Program-made: the position numbers and the translations under genes
The notes under the pieces: generated by a model
What the model was told of the DNA's origin: nothing
The model's database searches: none
Seen by the model: the letters and a program-made list of their open reading frames with translations, nothing else
From: Takakia lepidozioides
Lineage: Eukaryota; Streptophyta; Takakiopsida; Takakiales; Takakiaceae
DNA: 60,000 bases
Direction of reading: 5' to 3'
Assembly: GCA_030704615.1 (NCBI GenBank)
Contig: CM060732.1
Span: forward strand, 71,965,053 to 72,025,052
In this document: piece by piece, positions 18,640-30,451 of the stretch
How positions within the stretch are numbered: position 1 is the first letter of the stretch
Layout of the letters: each line of letters begins with the position of its first letter

Positions 18640-21229
18640 AGCATTGATTTGTTCTAGTATAGGTAGTAAGCTGCAGTAGGTAGAATCACTATAGCAGTAG
18701 AAGTATAGATTACAGAAAGATGTGTGCATGACTAGGGTTCTACTATAGGTAGTAAGCAATATCACTTTAACATCACTAAACAACCTTTAATCATGCATTG
18801 ACACGTGTCATATCGACCATAAAAAACCTGGCAACAAGTTTTTATAAGCATAGTCGTAGTTCTGACTGTTAAATACATTTAACAAACCCCTCATATGATG
18901 CCACGTGTCTACATATCAGGATGTTTGTAGTTAGGACAATGACTGCAAGACCTCCTCATTATATGCCACGTGTCCAGATATTAGCATGTTTGTAGTCAAG
19001 ATAATGACTGTAGGACCTCCTCGTAGATATGCCACGTGGTAGTTTCTGGAGACACCATATGGCGCATATCCACAAAACCTCCTGGACTTATTAAAAAAAA
19101 GACACGTGTACAGTTTGCAGCAGCACACTAAGTCATGTATTGTAGAAGTACATATGACTGCCACATGACAGTGAGATGTATCACTTGGTTCATCTGTCTG
19201 CAATCATCCATGACCGACCATACTGTACTCATTGTATTCACTTGGTTTGCACGACTTAAAGTCATTGCAGTCATATATACCGTTTATGACTACGGGATAG
19301 TCATATATATAGTCATATATACCGCGATCTATTGTAGTGTTAATCTGCTGTCGATGCAGCTTCCTACGGTCATCTTGACTCCAGAGTTCCACTCCATGGT
19401 CGTCGCAGACACTGTCTAATTTTCCTACGTGCTTTACCAACGATTTCTAGACAACTAAGAAACTAACCTATTCTGGCAGTACAATGCCGAAACCGCTTGT
19501 CTTATGATCAAAAACGATCTGAAAAGAAAAGTGTACCAATATATGCATCTACAGCATGCCCCACACCATATAACTCTAACACCAAGCCCATGACCATGTC
19601 ATATCCGTCATCTTTGCCACTCTTCTCTTTCATTCCTTGTGGTCACCCATTCTTTCCACAAATACACGTCAAAGTCGTAGATATAAGATGTCTCAGAGTC
19701 TACTAGGACTCACAGTTTGATTCCCCTGCACCTAACAGGATTTTTGGGCATGTACTGCCGAATAGCACAATATTTTCCTTTATATCTCATTATAACTTCG
19801 CATTGTGAGCATTTTGCACCGTTGTTTACATGAACAATTTCATTGCATGCCCATCTTACCTTCCAAACCTTCTCATATTGGGGACTAGCACAATCAGAAA
19901 TTAGAGTCTCGTTGTATGGAGACAGTGGATGATTGACTCAAACCTATTTCAGGTTATGACCTTTCCCCGGGGAGGAGGTGAGCGGACAATGACAAGAATT
20001 GAGCGCTTGGCACAAGCTGTTTTTTTTCATCTACTTGAGAATCGGCATCTGGCCACACGACCTCCTTCTATTTGCCTTCTAGAAAGCACCAATTGTGCGC
20101 ACGAGGATGTTTAGGCCACCGCAAGGCACAAGGAGGAGACGACAAGGTAAGCAAATATTCTTCAGCCTAGATACCCCAAAATGCACCTCACATGTCTCTT
20201 AGTTGCAGCATGCTGCAGTACTACTGCCAAATGACTTAAAACTACCACAACCTTTATAAGGCTTGGGGGAGGCGGTGGGGACTAAGACTCCTTTGCCTTC
20301 TTCCGCTTTGGTACCATAACTTCATGTGCCCACCATAGCAGCCTACCCCAAACTCATGAGCTAATGAAGACAAAAACTAAAGCATCCGGCCTAATTTTCT
20401 ATGCGCCCACTAGTGGACTAAATGTAGGGAAGACAACCCTAGACAAAAGAGGTGCAAAGCATGAAAACAATGAGCGCAATCAAACCAAGTATAAAGGCTT
20501 AGAATCTTACAATGCAAACATTGAAAACAAAGAAAAACTAGGTAGCAACCCCGCCAATACAAACAAAAGGTGAAAACCAAAATAGGAACGCCACATCATG
20601 CATATGGGAGGCTGCAAAACTAGTGTAGTTCATGGTGCACGAGCTGGAAGGTCGAACTACACTAGAACACGCATATAAGTGACCTTCAAAGATATTGTAC
20701 TGAGAGTACAATGAAGGAGAGAGAGAAGATTCAACGTGGGGAAATCAACTCGTTGGGGTGCAACATGCGTGGAGTCGCGAGCGGTCATGGTTGTCCCCAG
20801 GGTGAACATGCAGCCGAGGTGGTATGTGCCCATTACCACTGGGTTAACTTGTCCCAGCTTAAGGCATATCTTAGGGGGAACATCCCTGTAAGGTCTCGGC
20901 CAGTGTTAATCATCCCCCAAAGACGGCAAAAGATAGATACACCTCAAACTTTTGCCCTGCCGCAATTACTCTAAAGCTAGAACCACGCCAAATAATACCA
21001 CAACCAACCATATGTTACACTCATCCCTTCACAAAATACTCACTATTCAGCTGTACGATTCAGGAACGAATATTCTATAGCCGTTGTGACATGCAAAAAT
21101 ATAGCTCTCAGCAACATAAAACAACCCACATATTCCCTGCCACTATTCTCAACGAACAACAACTCCCAACTATGAACAAATACTGATCCTCCCATCTCCA
21201 AACAAGCTAAACGAAAATTACAAAAATGG
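18640..21229. other. Intergenic, repeat-rich, no gene recognised
   Basis: Apart from the G-box tandem repeat at 18886-19045 it contains short inverted words built on AGTCATATATA near 19270-19325 and many small open frames without family resemblance. The stretch from about 20300 to 21230 is AC-rich on the plus strand, like the LINE sequence that follows, and may be that element's 5' region. Confidence 0.4.
18886..19045. repeat. Tandem ~66-bp repeat with G-box words
   Basis: GCCACGTG words occur at about 18900, 18965 and 19031, a step of 65-66 bp. Between them runs GATGTTTGTAGTTAGGACAA then TGACTGCAAGACCTCCTC, or a close variant. CACGTG is the plant G-box core. Two and a partial third unit are present. 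Confidence 0.6.
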
Positions 21230-22490
21230 ATGCACAACTATACAACTACGCAATTACATATACTACTCATACGATGTGGAGATATCCATCCCAACCCAAG
21301 CCCTATAAACCGACCCTGTTGCATAACACCACTAGCTACTAACCCAATCATAAATGTTGTCCATATACTAGACCCCATTCAAAACATTGTTAAACGCATA
21401 TTCAAAGTGGCCAAAACAAGATATGGAATATACTTTTACCCCTCCATAATTACGCTAAAATTACAGTATAAGTCACACCTTCTTGATATCTTTGCCTCAT
21501 TCCTACCTAAACCACAATACATTCTTGACCCAGACAATCCAGATGCACCTCCATATGGTATAACCACATCCGAGCACTCACTTCTCGCTCATAATAGTTA
21601 CAAACTCAGATGCTACCCTAAAGACCATGTATTTTTTACATATATAATATGTATATCACCAAAAACCGAAAAAATGTGACATCATTCTCTCTGAAAAACT
21701 GGAAACATGCATACCGTCCACACTATCAAAACTCCAAACACTCCCTGAACACCCATCGCAATATAAAGCCCCGCCACACCCCCTCAACTGCCTTCACAAC
21801 TCTCTTGATCTCCTCCAAGCTCCACTTAGCCAAATTCACCAATTACTCACAACGTATCTGTTATCTCTCCCACCCACATCTTGTCATACCCTACAACATA
21901 TCACCATGAAGTTCCTTTCATATCACCAGAAATCCTCTCTGCCACACTAAACACCCTCACATATCTACTTGGTTTTTGCACATCCAAACATACACCACAA
22001 CCAACCACATCGGTTAGTCTTGCTGACACAACACCAAACCACAAGCTATACCCCTGCCTCCAACCAACCCTCCTCCTGATGAACAAGACTACCTACTAGA
22101 TCAGCCCCTAATATGTTTCATATGGAATGTCGGCTCCATCGCCTCTAGTGTCTCCACCCTATCACTTATACTCCAAGAGCCGAATCCCCTACACATTATA
22201 CTACTTCAAGAAACCAAACTCCAATCGCATACGTCTAATACGTACATAAATAAGATATTACATAAATATCATTTGATATACGGTAGTCCCCCTTCACCAG
22301 AAAAACACACCAGACAACGCGCCTTACTGTATCAACCAGCACGGGGAGGAGTAGCAATTGGAATACACAAATCCATGCATTCGCAAGATACAACCTCCAA
22401 GATTGTTATCCCAGCTCACCTCAAAACCCACCTACAAATAATGCAAATACACATTGGTCCCTATCCAAAATTCAGTATGTATTAACAAAA
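21230..22490 (+). mobile_element. LINE (non-LTR retrotransposon), 5' part, broken
   Basis: Plus-strand, AC-rich open stretches in different frames. At about 21245-21310 the peptide LHILLIRCGDIHPNPSP appears, a form of the GDIxxNPGP motif found near the start of several LINE proteins and related to 2A-like sequences; here the Gly of NPGP is Ser. Further on, from about 22100, ICFIWNVGSIASS, then LHIILLQETKLQ and GGVAIGIHKSMHS match the start of an APE-type endonuclease domain (WN-G, QETK motifs). The rest of the endonuclease and the reverse transcriptase are missing; sequence changes character after about 22490. Confidence 0.6.
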
Positions 22491-22599
22491 TTGGTGATAT
22501 ACAAAATTGGCGGAATGCTATTACTGTGTTTTCCAACAATATTCAAGGTACAACAAGAATGCACATTGTCTATGTACTACGCTGCCAATCATTAAAAGC

Positions 22600-24141
22600 C
22601 TAGTCGTCACTATCCGAGGACGAGGGATGTGATGTTGTGGCCTGATTTGCACTGCCAATACGGAGAGCGTGCGATCGTGATCTTGTGGTCAATGAGGGGC
22701 CCAATGGCATGTGATCAATTCTGGCCTGCATCCGCCTACTTCGCGGCGAAAGTTGACTTTCTTCTTCACTCTCACGACGTGGCGGAGGTGGATCGACAAC
22801 AAGTGCTCGGGCTGCATGCAAATCGGCAACGAGGGCCCGAAACACGATGATAACGGTATGTCCATAGTCGCCTCCATTGCTCTACAACTGCTTTGATGGT
22901 AGTTTTGAAACTTTCCAACTGCCTCTCGCAGGCCCTATCCCTAATCATTGTGTCGTTTCGACGATAAGCCGCCTCGTGCGCCTCATTCATTCGGCGTTGA
23001 CATATTATAGCATCTTAATTCGGACAGCAACAAATGTCTCCCAATCGGTTCTCGGTCATATAATTCGTTCTCCTCCGGCACCCATGGAACCTGTGGGAGC
23101 CGGATAAACCTGGACATTCTCTGACTCTAATGCCTTCCCAAATTGCGGCAAAACTGCTTTCTCTCCCACCAATCGGGAATGCCTCCCGCACGTATGGTTA
23201 TCTCCCAGTCAAATGTGACCCATAAATACTGGGGATCTTTGACGTATGTCGGGTTTCCGGCATGTATGCCATGCATATCTCTATCTGCATCCCATACCAA
23301 GTTCTTGCCCCAATGCACACAATTTAAATGGTAGCCCATCCAATGGGAGGTTGTGTCGATTGTATTCAAAACCTATGGGCATCCTTTCCTCCAAGCCCAC
23401 CAGCTCATAGATCGGCGATGGATTGGTGTACGACATTCTGGGCAAGCACTCATCCACAAGGCTTGCGGGATAAGACATGTGAGATGGAACATATGTCCAC
23501 ATGATCCAAGCATATGACATCCCTCTGGGCCGTATGGATTCCTGCACATCGAACAAACTGTGCCATCTGATATCCATGTTTATGCTTCTGTTCGACCCCA
23601 AAATTCTGTGCTCACATCGATCGAACATAGAATCCACATCTGCCCAGTTGGTATACCCGGCGAACACGCTTGATGCGATGCGGAGATCGTTATACCTTTG
23701 CATGTTAGCATAAATTCTATCCACGCTACGGTTCGACATGCGTGCGACACGTTGCAAGGCTGACAGTGGCCGCTTTACCCATGCTTCTCTGGAGGCCAAA
23801 TGGGTCGCCCATTGTACCCAATTCTCCCAATCGCCATTCAATGGGACTCATGCCCGAATCTCCAATGTTTTGGACAAGTGCCATGCAATTGTCATGGCAA
23901 TGTCCCGCTCCTTTGTAACGCGGTCAACATCAGATATCGAATTCATCTCGGATTGAATGACGACCCTCGAACATTCCCCGGTTTCCGGTACTGGTTCTTG
24001 TCCTTTCCTTCTTCTCTCATCAGCAATTCGTTGTTCCTCAACCATGGTTTCATCGGCCGCACGGTCAAGGACGTACGTAATTTTGTGAATGATGAGGTCG
24101 ACACTACGATCGGGCATTGCAAACTCCGTGTCCATATCCAC
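22600..24141 (-). pseudogene. Unrecognised ORF (~510 codons) directly downstream of the gypsy fragment, broken
   Basis: Coding-like sequence runs from MDMDTEFAMPDRSVDL at 24141 to SSSDSDD at the TGA/TAA near 22600. It is broken by an in-frame TGA at about 23850 (context EIRA-stop-VPLNGDWENW), a frameshift near 23340 (after EYNRHNLPLD, resuming in HWMGYHLNCVHWG), a TGA or TAA near 23125, and another frameshift near 22850. The middle is Trp/Tyr/Met-rich (WENWVQWATHLASREAWVKR, SYAWIMWTYVPSHMSYP). The C-terminal part is charged and ends in a Ser/Asp tail. No retroelement enzyme motif was seen. It could be an extra ORF of a retroelement or a separate gene caught beside it. Confidence 0.45.
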
Positions 24142-24183
24142 GACGTTTGTTCGATTCTCATTGTGGACTACGAATGATATGCA

Positions 24184-25055
24184 TCAAAATGATACAATAT
24201 GGCCCAATAGTTTCCCTTTGGTAACCAAAGATTGGCATTTACCTGCATTCAGGGAGATTCCATACTCTTTACATTTCTGGAAACACAACTCCAACATCTC
24301 AACATATGTTGTTTTACTGCTAAAGACACAAAAATCATCCAAAAAGATCTCTATAAATAACCGTAAATAGTCTTGGAAGGCTGTAGTCATCACTCGTTGA
24401 AACGTAGCGGGAGCATTGCAAAGCCCAAAAGGCATGACCTTATAGACATAAGTACCTCAATCGGTAGTGAAAGTAGTCTTTGGCCGATCTTCCTCTGCAA
24501 TCATGATTTGATTGTAACCAGAAAACCCATCGAGGAAAGAATAACACTCATGGCCCGCTACTGCATCCAAGATAGTATCGGTAAAAGGCAATGGAAAGCA
24601 GTCTTTCCTGGTCACAAATTCGCACTGCCCGATTGCTTCTTGGGGACAACCACTCTCGGCGATACCCAATCGCTATAAGGTACAGGATAAATGAAACCAG
24701 TAGCTAACAATTTATCCAGTTCTTCTTTAACCAACAAAGAATATTTAGGATTCAATCGATGTTGGCGTTGCCGCACTGGCATTGTTCCTTCCTCCAATAT
24801 AATGCAATGCTGGCAAATTTCTGGGGGTACACCCCGAAGATCAGTATAAGTCCATGCAAAAGCCGTACGATGTTTCTGAAAAAACTCCTTCCACATAGAC
24901 AATTCATTTGATGGAATATCCGCAGAGATTATAATTTCATTGGGTTCAGCAGCCGTATTCAAATTCAAGGTTTGGTAGGGGTCATTCTTCACCAATGAAG
25001 CACGATTATCATCAGCCGAATCGTACCACGCGATATCTTCCGACGTGGAAGTCAA
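24184..25055 (-). pseudogene. Gypsy reverse transcriptase domain, broken
   Basis: The fingers region reads RLNPKYSLLVKEELDKLLAT and GFIYPVPYSDWVSPRVVVPK. The next block (about 24660-24460) reads FVTRKDCFPLPFTDTILDAV, then FLDGFSGYNQIMIAEED and KTTFTTD, and the third (24435-24184) MPFGLCNAPATFQRVM and IFLDDFCVFS. The catalytic Asp-Asp is present in the FLDD box. Frame changes occur near 24665 and a stop near 24460. The chain ends in KCQSLVTKGKLLGHIVS, about where the thumb starts. Confidence 0.8.
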
Positions 25056-25447
25056 TTCCCACTCAGATTCATGCTACACCATGTAGGATGAACGGGCTCC
25101 CTCCCATCGCAAAACATCATCATCAAAGTCACTATCAAAATCACCATGCCAGGGATACTCCCCTAGATTAGCACATCGGTAAATCCGTTGGCTACGTGTA
25201 TGCTTAGGCGACAGTGGTATGACTTGAAAATCACTATCGGTGTCAGTCGTCCCTCTTTCAGCTTCGGAAGTAAACTCAGATTCCAGCTCCTGAGTTTCCC
25301 CATGATAAGCTACTGGATACATTTGCAAAACCACCTTTTGTTCCCCTTTACCCAAAGTCAGGGTGCCTTTTCCCCAGTCATAGCTTTAGACTGGAATAAC
25401 CATGGTCACCCTAATAAAATGGGATAAGAATAGGCAGAGACATTTAG

Positions 25448-25939
25448 TCAAAAAACAACATAATCAATGGAGTATTCAATAACATCAACTATAGTTGGGA
25501 TTGCAGTCAGCACACCCATTGGTTTAACACGACTTTGATCGGCCATCCTCAACACCAATCGAGTGTTCTGTAAACCACCAAGTCCTAGCTTTTCCATTGT
25601 GTCTGAACTCATCAAATTGATACTAGAGCCACCGTCAATCTGGACTCCAGTAATAACAACGTCATCTATTGTCACATCAAGGACAGGGGCACCTGGATCC
25701 GGATTGAGTGTCGATATACTCACTTTGTGGACGTCATTGTTTGATGACTGGCTTCTAACCAGAGATGACTGCAAAGAAGATCGACATTGAGGTGCCATAG
25801 CCAACAACTGCTGCAAAGAAATAGTAGGTTGCAAAGAATCCAGGTCCGTCAAAATATCATAATGGACCAAGCCTTTAGTCATCGCCATAACCTGCCTCCG
25901 CCGCGATCCCTTGACATGTCTTATCTTGCCATTACCCAT
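25448..25939 (-). pseudogene. Gypsy aspartic protease domain
   Basis: An open frame of 163 codons contains VTIDDVVITGVQIDGGSSIN followed by LMSSDTMEKLGL, the retropepsin active site in its plant gypsy form (DGGSSIN instead of DTGA). About 60 residues of a preceding spacer and the TxLVLRMADQS region behind it are visible. It would process the polyprotein, but no intact polyprotein remains. Confidence 0.78.
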
Positions 25940-25972
25940 TTTCGGACAAGTATACTTCCCTCGATTCCTCTG

Positions 25973-27189
25973 CTAGACTGGCTCCGTTCTAGGTTGGGGT
26001 ATAACAAATGATATTACAGGATCAGGGTCGATAGAGTCCACGATAGTGGAAGGTGGATGGACAACCAAGCTAGGCGATATCATCGGTGGTATCGAATGAA
26101 TATTGGGTATGGTCGGCAACGATTGTTGCACCCCATCGGTTGGCTTGGAGTTCACACTATCGGGGGTCTTTAAGGCATATTCCTCCACAATAGGATCCAT
26201 CGGCAGTAGCTTACAAGCTTTGGTAGTCACTGCTTTGACCATGGGAACATCTGACTCAACATTAAAATAATAAGATTGCAAGGGGGTATCGGCTACTTCC
26301 ATCTTGCATTTACCTTTCAAGGTGGCTCTTTTATCAGCCAATAACAAATTCGTATCACCTGTCCTATCCTCCACACATTCCTGTACTGTTACTCGATTCA
26401 CAACTCGATTTGTATTAGTATTTCCAAAAGAATGTGATGGGCCTGCAGCTGATGGAGCTGTACCTGAAACTGGAGGCATAAGAACTGTTGAAGGTTGCTG
26501 ATGTATAGGATTTTGAGGATATGGACTCTCACATTGTTCGGCGATATGGCCCTGACCACCACAACGTCCACACAGCGGTATGTAATCAACCGGGGCCTTT
26601 GGATTAGGGCATTCGCTGGCAATATGTCCAATCTCATGGCAACGATAACAAACAAGATATTGACCATTCCTCAATCGCCGAGCAGACGGCCGATAAGAAG
26701 AATTGGGCTGTTGTGGATACAATTGCTGCTGTTGGGCACCCCCATAGGTTTGGCCATAGGCCCCCTGAGGTAGTTTTCCCCTCATTTGCTGTCAAGCAGG
26801 TTGATTAGCCGGCTGATACCAGCTCTGTGGCCCTCGGGTTGGTCTCCATGGTTGCAGACTCTGGGGAGGTTGATCAAACCATTGAACTGACCATTTTGAT
26901 TGGCAGGTGGTGGGGTTAACCCAATCTGATTGACATCCCATCCAGTTCTTTGGTTATTCTTAATTGGAGTCAATCCCACGGCTGATTGCAAATGCCAACA
27001 CTGTAGTATCACATGTCCTGCCTTACCACAATAACCACATTTAGCACCAGCTCCATTAGTGGGATTGGTCACTGGGGCCAATGGGCACTCATTAGCAAGA
27101 TGACCATGGACCTGACAATTAGAACACCACGTATTGGTTCTCTGATTATTTGGCTTTGGTCTCCCTTCTCTCTTAGAAGCCAATTGCAC
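25973..27189 (-). pseudogene. Gypsy nucleocapsid: four CCHC zinc knuckles
   Basis: Two frames on the minus strand carry pairs of C-x2-C-x4-H-x4-C knuckles: CSNCQVHGHLANEC and CGYCGKAGHVILQC at about 27130-26990, CYRCHEIGHIASEC and CGRCGGQGHIAEQC at about 26650-26530. Four knuckles in series are more than the usual one or two in gypsy gag; the second pair may be an internal duplication. The rest is Gln/Pro-rich and disordered. A stop near 26790 separates the pairs. Confidence 0.75.
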
Positions 27190-27481
27190 GGTCTTCTTAG
27201 TTAATGCAACAATCTGTCATTCTTGCGGGTCAATTACTACTCCAGCTGGTAATTGGTTCTTTAGAGATACAGGGGCAACATTCCCACAGTAGGCTGAGCT
27301 GGAGAGGGGAACATAGTCATTGGAACTGGCGATGTTTGTGGGGCCCAGGAATTAGTGTCAAACATTGTCGTGGGCCCAATTGAATAAGTAGTGACATTAA
27401 TGATTTCCCATAGCTTTTCCCGATTGATTGCCGCCTGTAAATATGCAGGAATACCTTCCTTAACAAAACGTTTCGGGTGAA

Positions 27482-28215
27482 TGCAGGGTTGACTGGACCA
27501 AAATGGACGTTACCGGCACAGTTTTAGATGATTGCAATTGATGGTGTCATCAATTGAATTTGAATTAACTCATTAAAACCAAAAAATATATATGTCATTG
27601 GATTCCTAGATTCAATACGCACCCATAGCAACTCTCCAATCATGAATATGATAAGAAATGACTCTGCTATGGACTTTTGAACACCGTCATTGTGGACTGT
27701 TACCGCAGTGAATGGAATTATAATGGATTCAAGTTCTCCTATGTGCCATTGGTGAATTCCATTGAAATTTGGACTTAAGGTGGCCATTTTGGTCCACATC
27801 AAAGGTATGGATTTGAAGTGGCAAAATCATTTGTCATGTGACTCATATGGACTAATATATGTAAAAAAAATAGGCGTTTTTTGAAAAGTCCATAGCTCAT
27901 CTTGTTTTTTGGATTTTGGGTGTCATTGTTTTTCTAGAAGTATAAAAACCTATAATCTTCAATGGCTAGGTGGCATATTGATTTTTTTTTTGTAAATTCT
28001 AATTTTTAGTTTTTCATAATTTCTCTAAATAATACACTAAAATATTTAATGAATTATATCTTTAATATTTGGGGTAGATCTCTTTACTAAATATGTTCAA
28101 AATACCATTATCTATCACTAAAAAAATATTTTGGATAGTATCATCAACTTTTTGTTTTTTGGTCATGGACTTTCATGGAGTAGGATCTGCCGTTTTTGGT
28201 CCACTCAACCCTGCA
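27482..28215. mobile_element. TIR element (~734 bp) inserted in gypsy gag
   Basis: The ends are imperfect inverted repeats of about 25 bp: TGCAGGGTTGACTGGACC at 27482 and GGTCCACTCAACCCTGCA ending at 28215. The interior is AT-rich and non-coding. On the right side gag is read up to LSPTELKGQL, and on the left side gag-like sequence resumes (KRFVKEGIPAYLQAAI), so the element interrupts a once continuous frame. A clear target-site duplication could not be read, so the superfamily is open. Confidence 0.6.
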
Positions 28216-29372
28216 ACTGCCCTTTCAGTTCTGTTGGGGACAACCCTTCTACAAATAGACCCATCTGCATATGGTTGGGAATATTATGATTGTTCCATCG
28301 CCGAAGAATATCCTCTAGGCGACCTGCAAAAGAATCTACCGACTCGCCTATCACCATATGAAGTTCTGTCAATTGCTCCCGTAGGCGATCGGTAAAACCC
28401 AAGGGTCGAAATTGTGTTAGGAAAGCTGTCTTTAAGGAATTCCAATCGGAAAATGCTCCATGCTGTTGCCGATCATACCATTGAAATGCTAACTCACGCA
28501 AAGTGGCAGGGAACATTGTCAACCAACAAAATTCCATCCTGGCATTATTAGCAATACAAGCTGTCATAAATTGAACCAAATTGCGGTCGGGATATGACCC
28601 TTGAAGTCCCGTAAACTGTGGCATGGACGATACATTGACGGTTCTATCATTGGGTCCTCCCATGTTCACTACTACTGGGATTGATTGGAGAGATTGATTG
28701 GAGAGCGGCCACAATCGGTACTGCCGCCATTGGTGCTAGTACAATAGATGGTACAATAGGTAGTGCGAGGGGTGCAATAGGGGGCTCGATAGGTGGCGTC
28801 GATGCAGCTGCCTGTGCGGCTAATAATGCATGTCATGCTATCCGTACTACCAATCGATCGGCTCTGGCGTTAGCCTTATGCTCCGTGGTTACGGGGGATT
28901 CATTCATACCCCATAACCCCTTCTTCTTAATTGAGAAAACAAAGTGATCTCCTTGATTTCTTGCAACAGACAATTCAAGTGTTGTTGATGTCTTCTCCTG
29001 TTCAGGTGACAACTGAATCTGCTCCTCTCGAGCTATCGCCAGAGCTGGCATCTCCGCTTTTTGTTGGCTTAGCACCCGGAAGTTCAATCGTCTCACTCGC
29101 CTTCCTCTGACTCCAAAAGCATTCATGGATCTCTGCCTTCTTATGCTGATTACGTAAATTGCAATAAGGACTGAGTTTAATTCAAGTGGGGGAACCTTAC
29201 TATTACAAATGATTTCCCCTGTCATCTCGTATTCCTTCAACAAAAAGTAGGTATCTTGAAAATTTAGTAAAACATCACTATAGCAAACTGCATCGTCGGC
29301 AGCAGCGCCAAAAAGATGTAGAATAAAACTATAATCAACCCTAAGGAAATGATCAATCAGTCTTGAGTTCAT
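28216..29372 (-). pseudogene. Gypsy gag, N-terminal and capsid part
   Basis: The capsid region (28714-28216) contains FTACIANNARMEFCWL-like sequence, ELAFQWYDRQQHGAFSDWNS, LKTAFLTQFRPLGF and ESVDSFAGRLEDIL, with GLFVEGLSPTELKGQL at the end, the retrotrans_gag pattern. Upstream in the same orientation is a Gln/Glu/Ala-rich segment (28833-29140) interrupted by a TGA near 28833, then an unassigned open stretch to 29372. The gag continues after the insertion as KRFVKEGIPAYLQAAINREK, LWEI near 27470-27400. Confidence 0.72.
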
Positions 29373-29789
29373 TCGCTGGGGAAAGTACTACACGACTGCA
29401 ACATAATGATGCCATGTTACTCTATTTATCTTCATTCTCTCCACAGAGAGTTTTCTACCATTACTTATCTCAATCTATAGCAACTAAAACTCTACCAGTT
29501 TCAATAATATTCCCTCCATTCTCTATCAACTCTATTCCATTGGATGAGATCAAATACCATTGTTCATCTAATTCTCTTCTCCAGTAATCTGCTTGATACA
29601 AGGTCAATAGCTCTCGACACCATTCTTTACTCACCAACCATAAATTGATTATCTCTCTGTCACTACATTACAGTCTTTTAAAGATATCTAACGACAGACT
29701 ATTAGGTAGTCCAGTAATTAATTCTACAGGATCTACTATCCGTTCTTTTCCACACATCACTATCGATCACTCTTCACCACCAATCTTGT

Positions 29790-30451
29790 TTCTTCAGTTG
29801 CTCCAGGGATTTTCCCTCATCAAAGTTATTATTCCATTCTCTCATAAATTCAGGATAGCCTTCAAATGGTCTATACCATGTCTGCAACCAACTGTGCTTC
29901 CAATAACAACTCATGTATAGAAATGATATTTCCCTATACCATCCTCTATTGACTAATTGTAATAAGAATACTTCTTCAAAGCTTCTGAAAGATTATTATC
30001 GGTAATCCAGTGATCAATTCTGATACTTCTTTTATTCCCTCATCATTGCTTTCTGCCATGCAAATGATTTTACTTCACTGTTATATTCTTTCAATTAATC
30101 CAATCGAAGACTCTCTATTTTCATTTCTTTAATCTGCTCCTTCATGAATTTTGGATAACCATCTATCGGACAACACCACATACTGATCCATTTACGTCCC
30201 AATTGGCGATGTTTATGTAGAATTGATAATTCCTTTCTCCAGGGTTTACTCACACTTTCTATTCGAACTAACTCTGCCTCATTGCAAGATAAACTCTTAA
30301 ATATCCGTATCGATATTTCTCTGGGTAAGCCATGGATTAATTCTTGCTCAGAATCTTTATCCTCTCCATTTGTGCACATTCTCACTATCTCATATAAATA
30401 TAATTCTTCAACCATTACATGCAGGATCAAATTCTCATTCCATCGTTCCAT
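29790..30451 (-). pseudogene. F-box-like ORF with a decayed second module
   Basis: An ATG at 30449-30451 opens 118 codons. Residues 39-76 fit an F-box (HGLPREISIRIFKSLSCNEA followed by ELVRIESVSKPWRKEL), the SKP1-binding motif of ubiquitin ligase adaptors. After it comes WISMWCCPIDGYPKFMKEQI, then a stop at 30095. A related phrase, TWYRPFEGYPEFMREW, appears in the same orientation at about 29890-29840 amid stops, so the C-terminal module seems duplicated or the gene longer and decayed. Without a substrate-binding domain it is likely non-functional. Confidence 0.5.

Larger units (their letters stand above)
24184..29140 (-). mobile_element. Ty3/gypsy retrotransposon, decayed (gag to reverse transcriptase)
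   Basis: The order on the minus strand is gag, CCHC zinc knuckles, protease, linker and reverse transcriptase, as in plant Ty3/gypsy elements. RNase H and integrase are absent: the reading ends inside the reverse transcriptase at LLGHIVSF (24184). Stops and frameshifts separate all parts. LTRs were not recognised on either side. A terminal-inverted-repeat insertion splits gag at 27482-28215. Confidence 0.82.

Noticed and set aside
20711-20974. Possible structured RNA in the GC-rich stretch
   Set aside because: Compared by eye with U1-U6, 7SL and RNase P landmarks; none present.
23188-24177. Plus-strand ORFs antisense to the unrecognised minus-strand ORF
   Set aside because: Minus-strand composition is protein-like and continuous over 1.5 kb; plus frames are short shadows.
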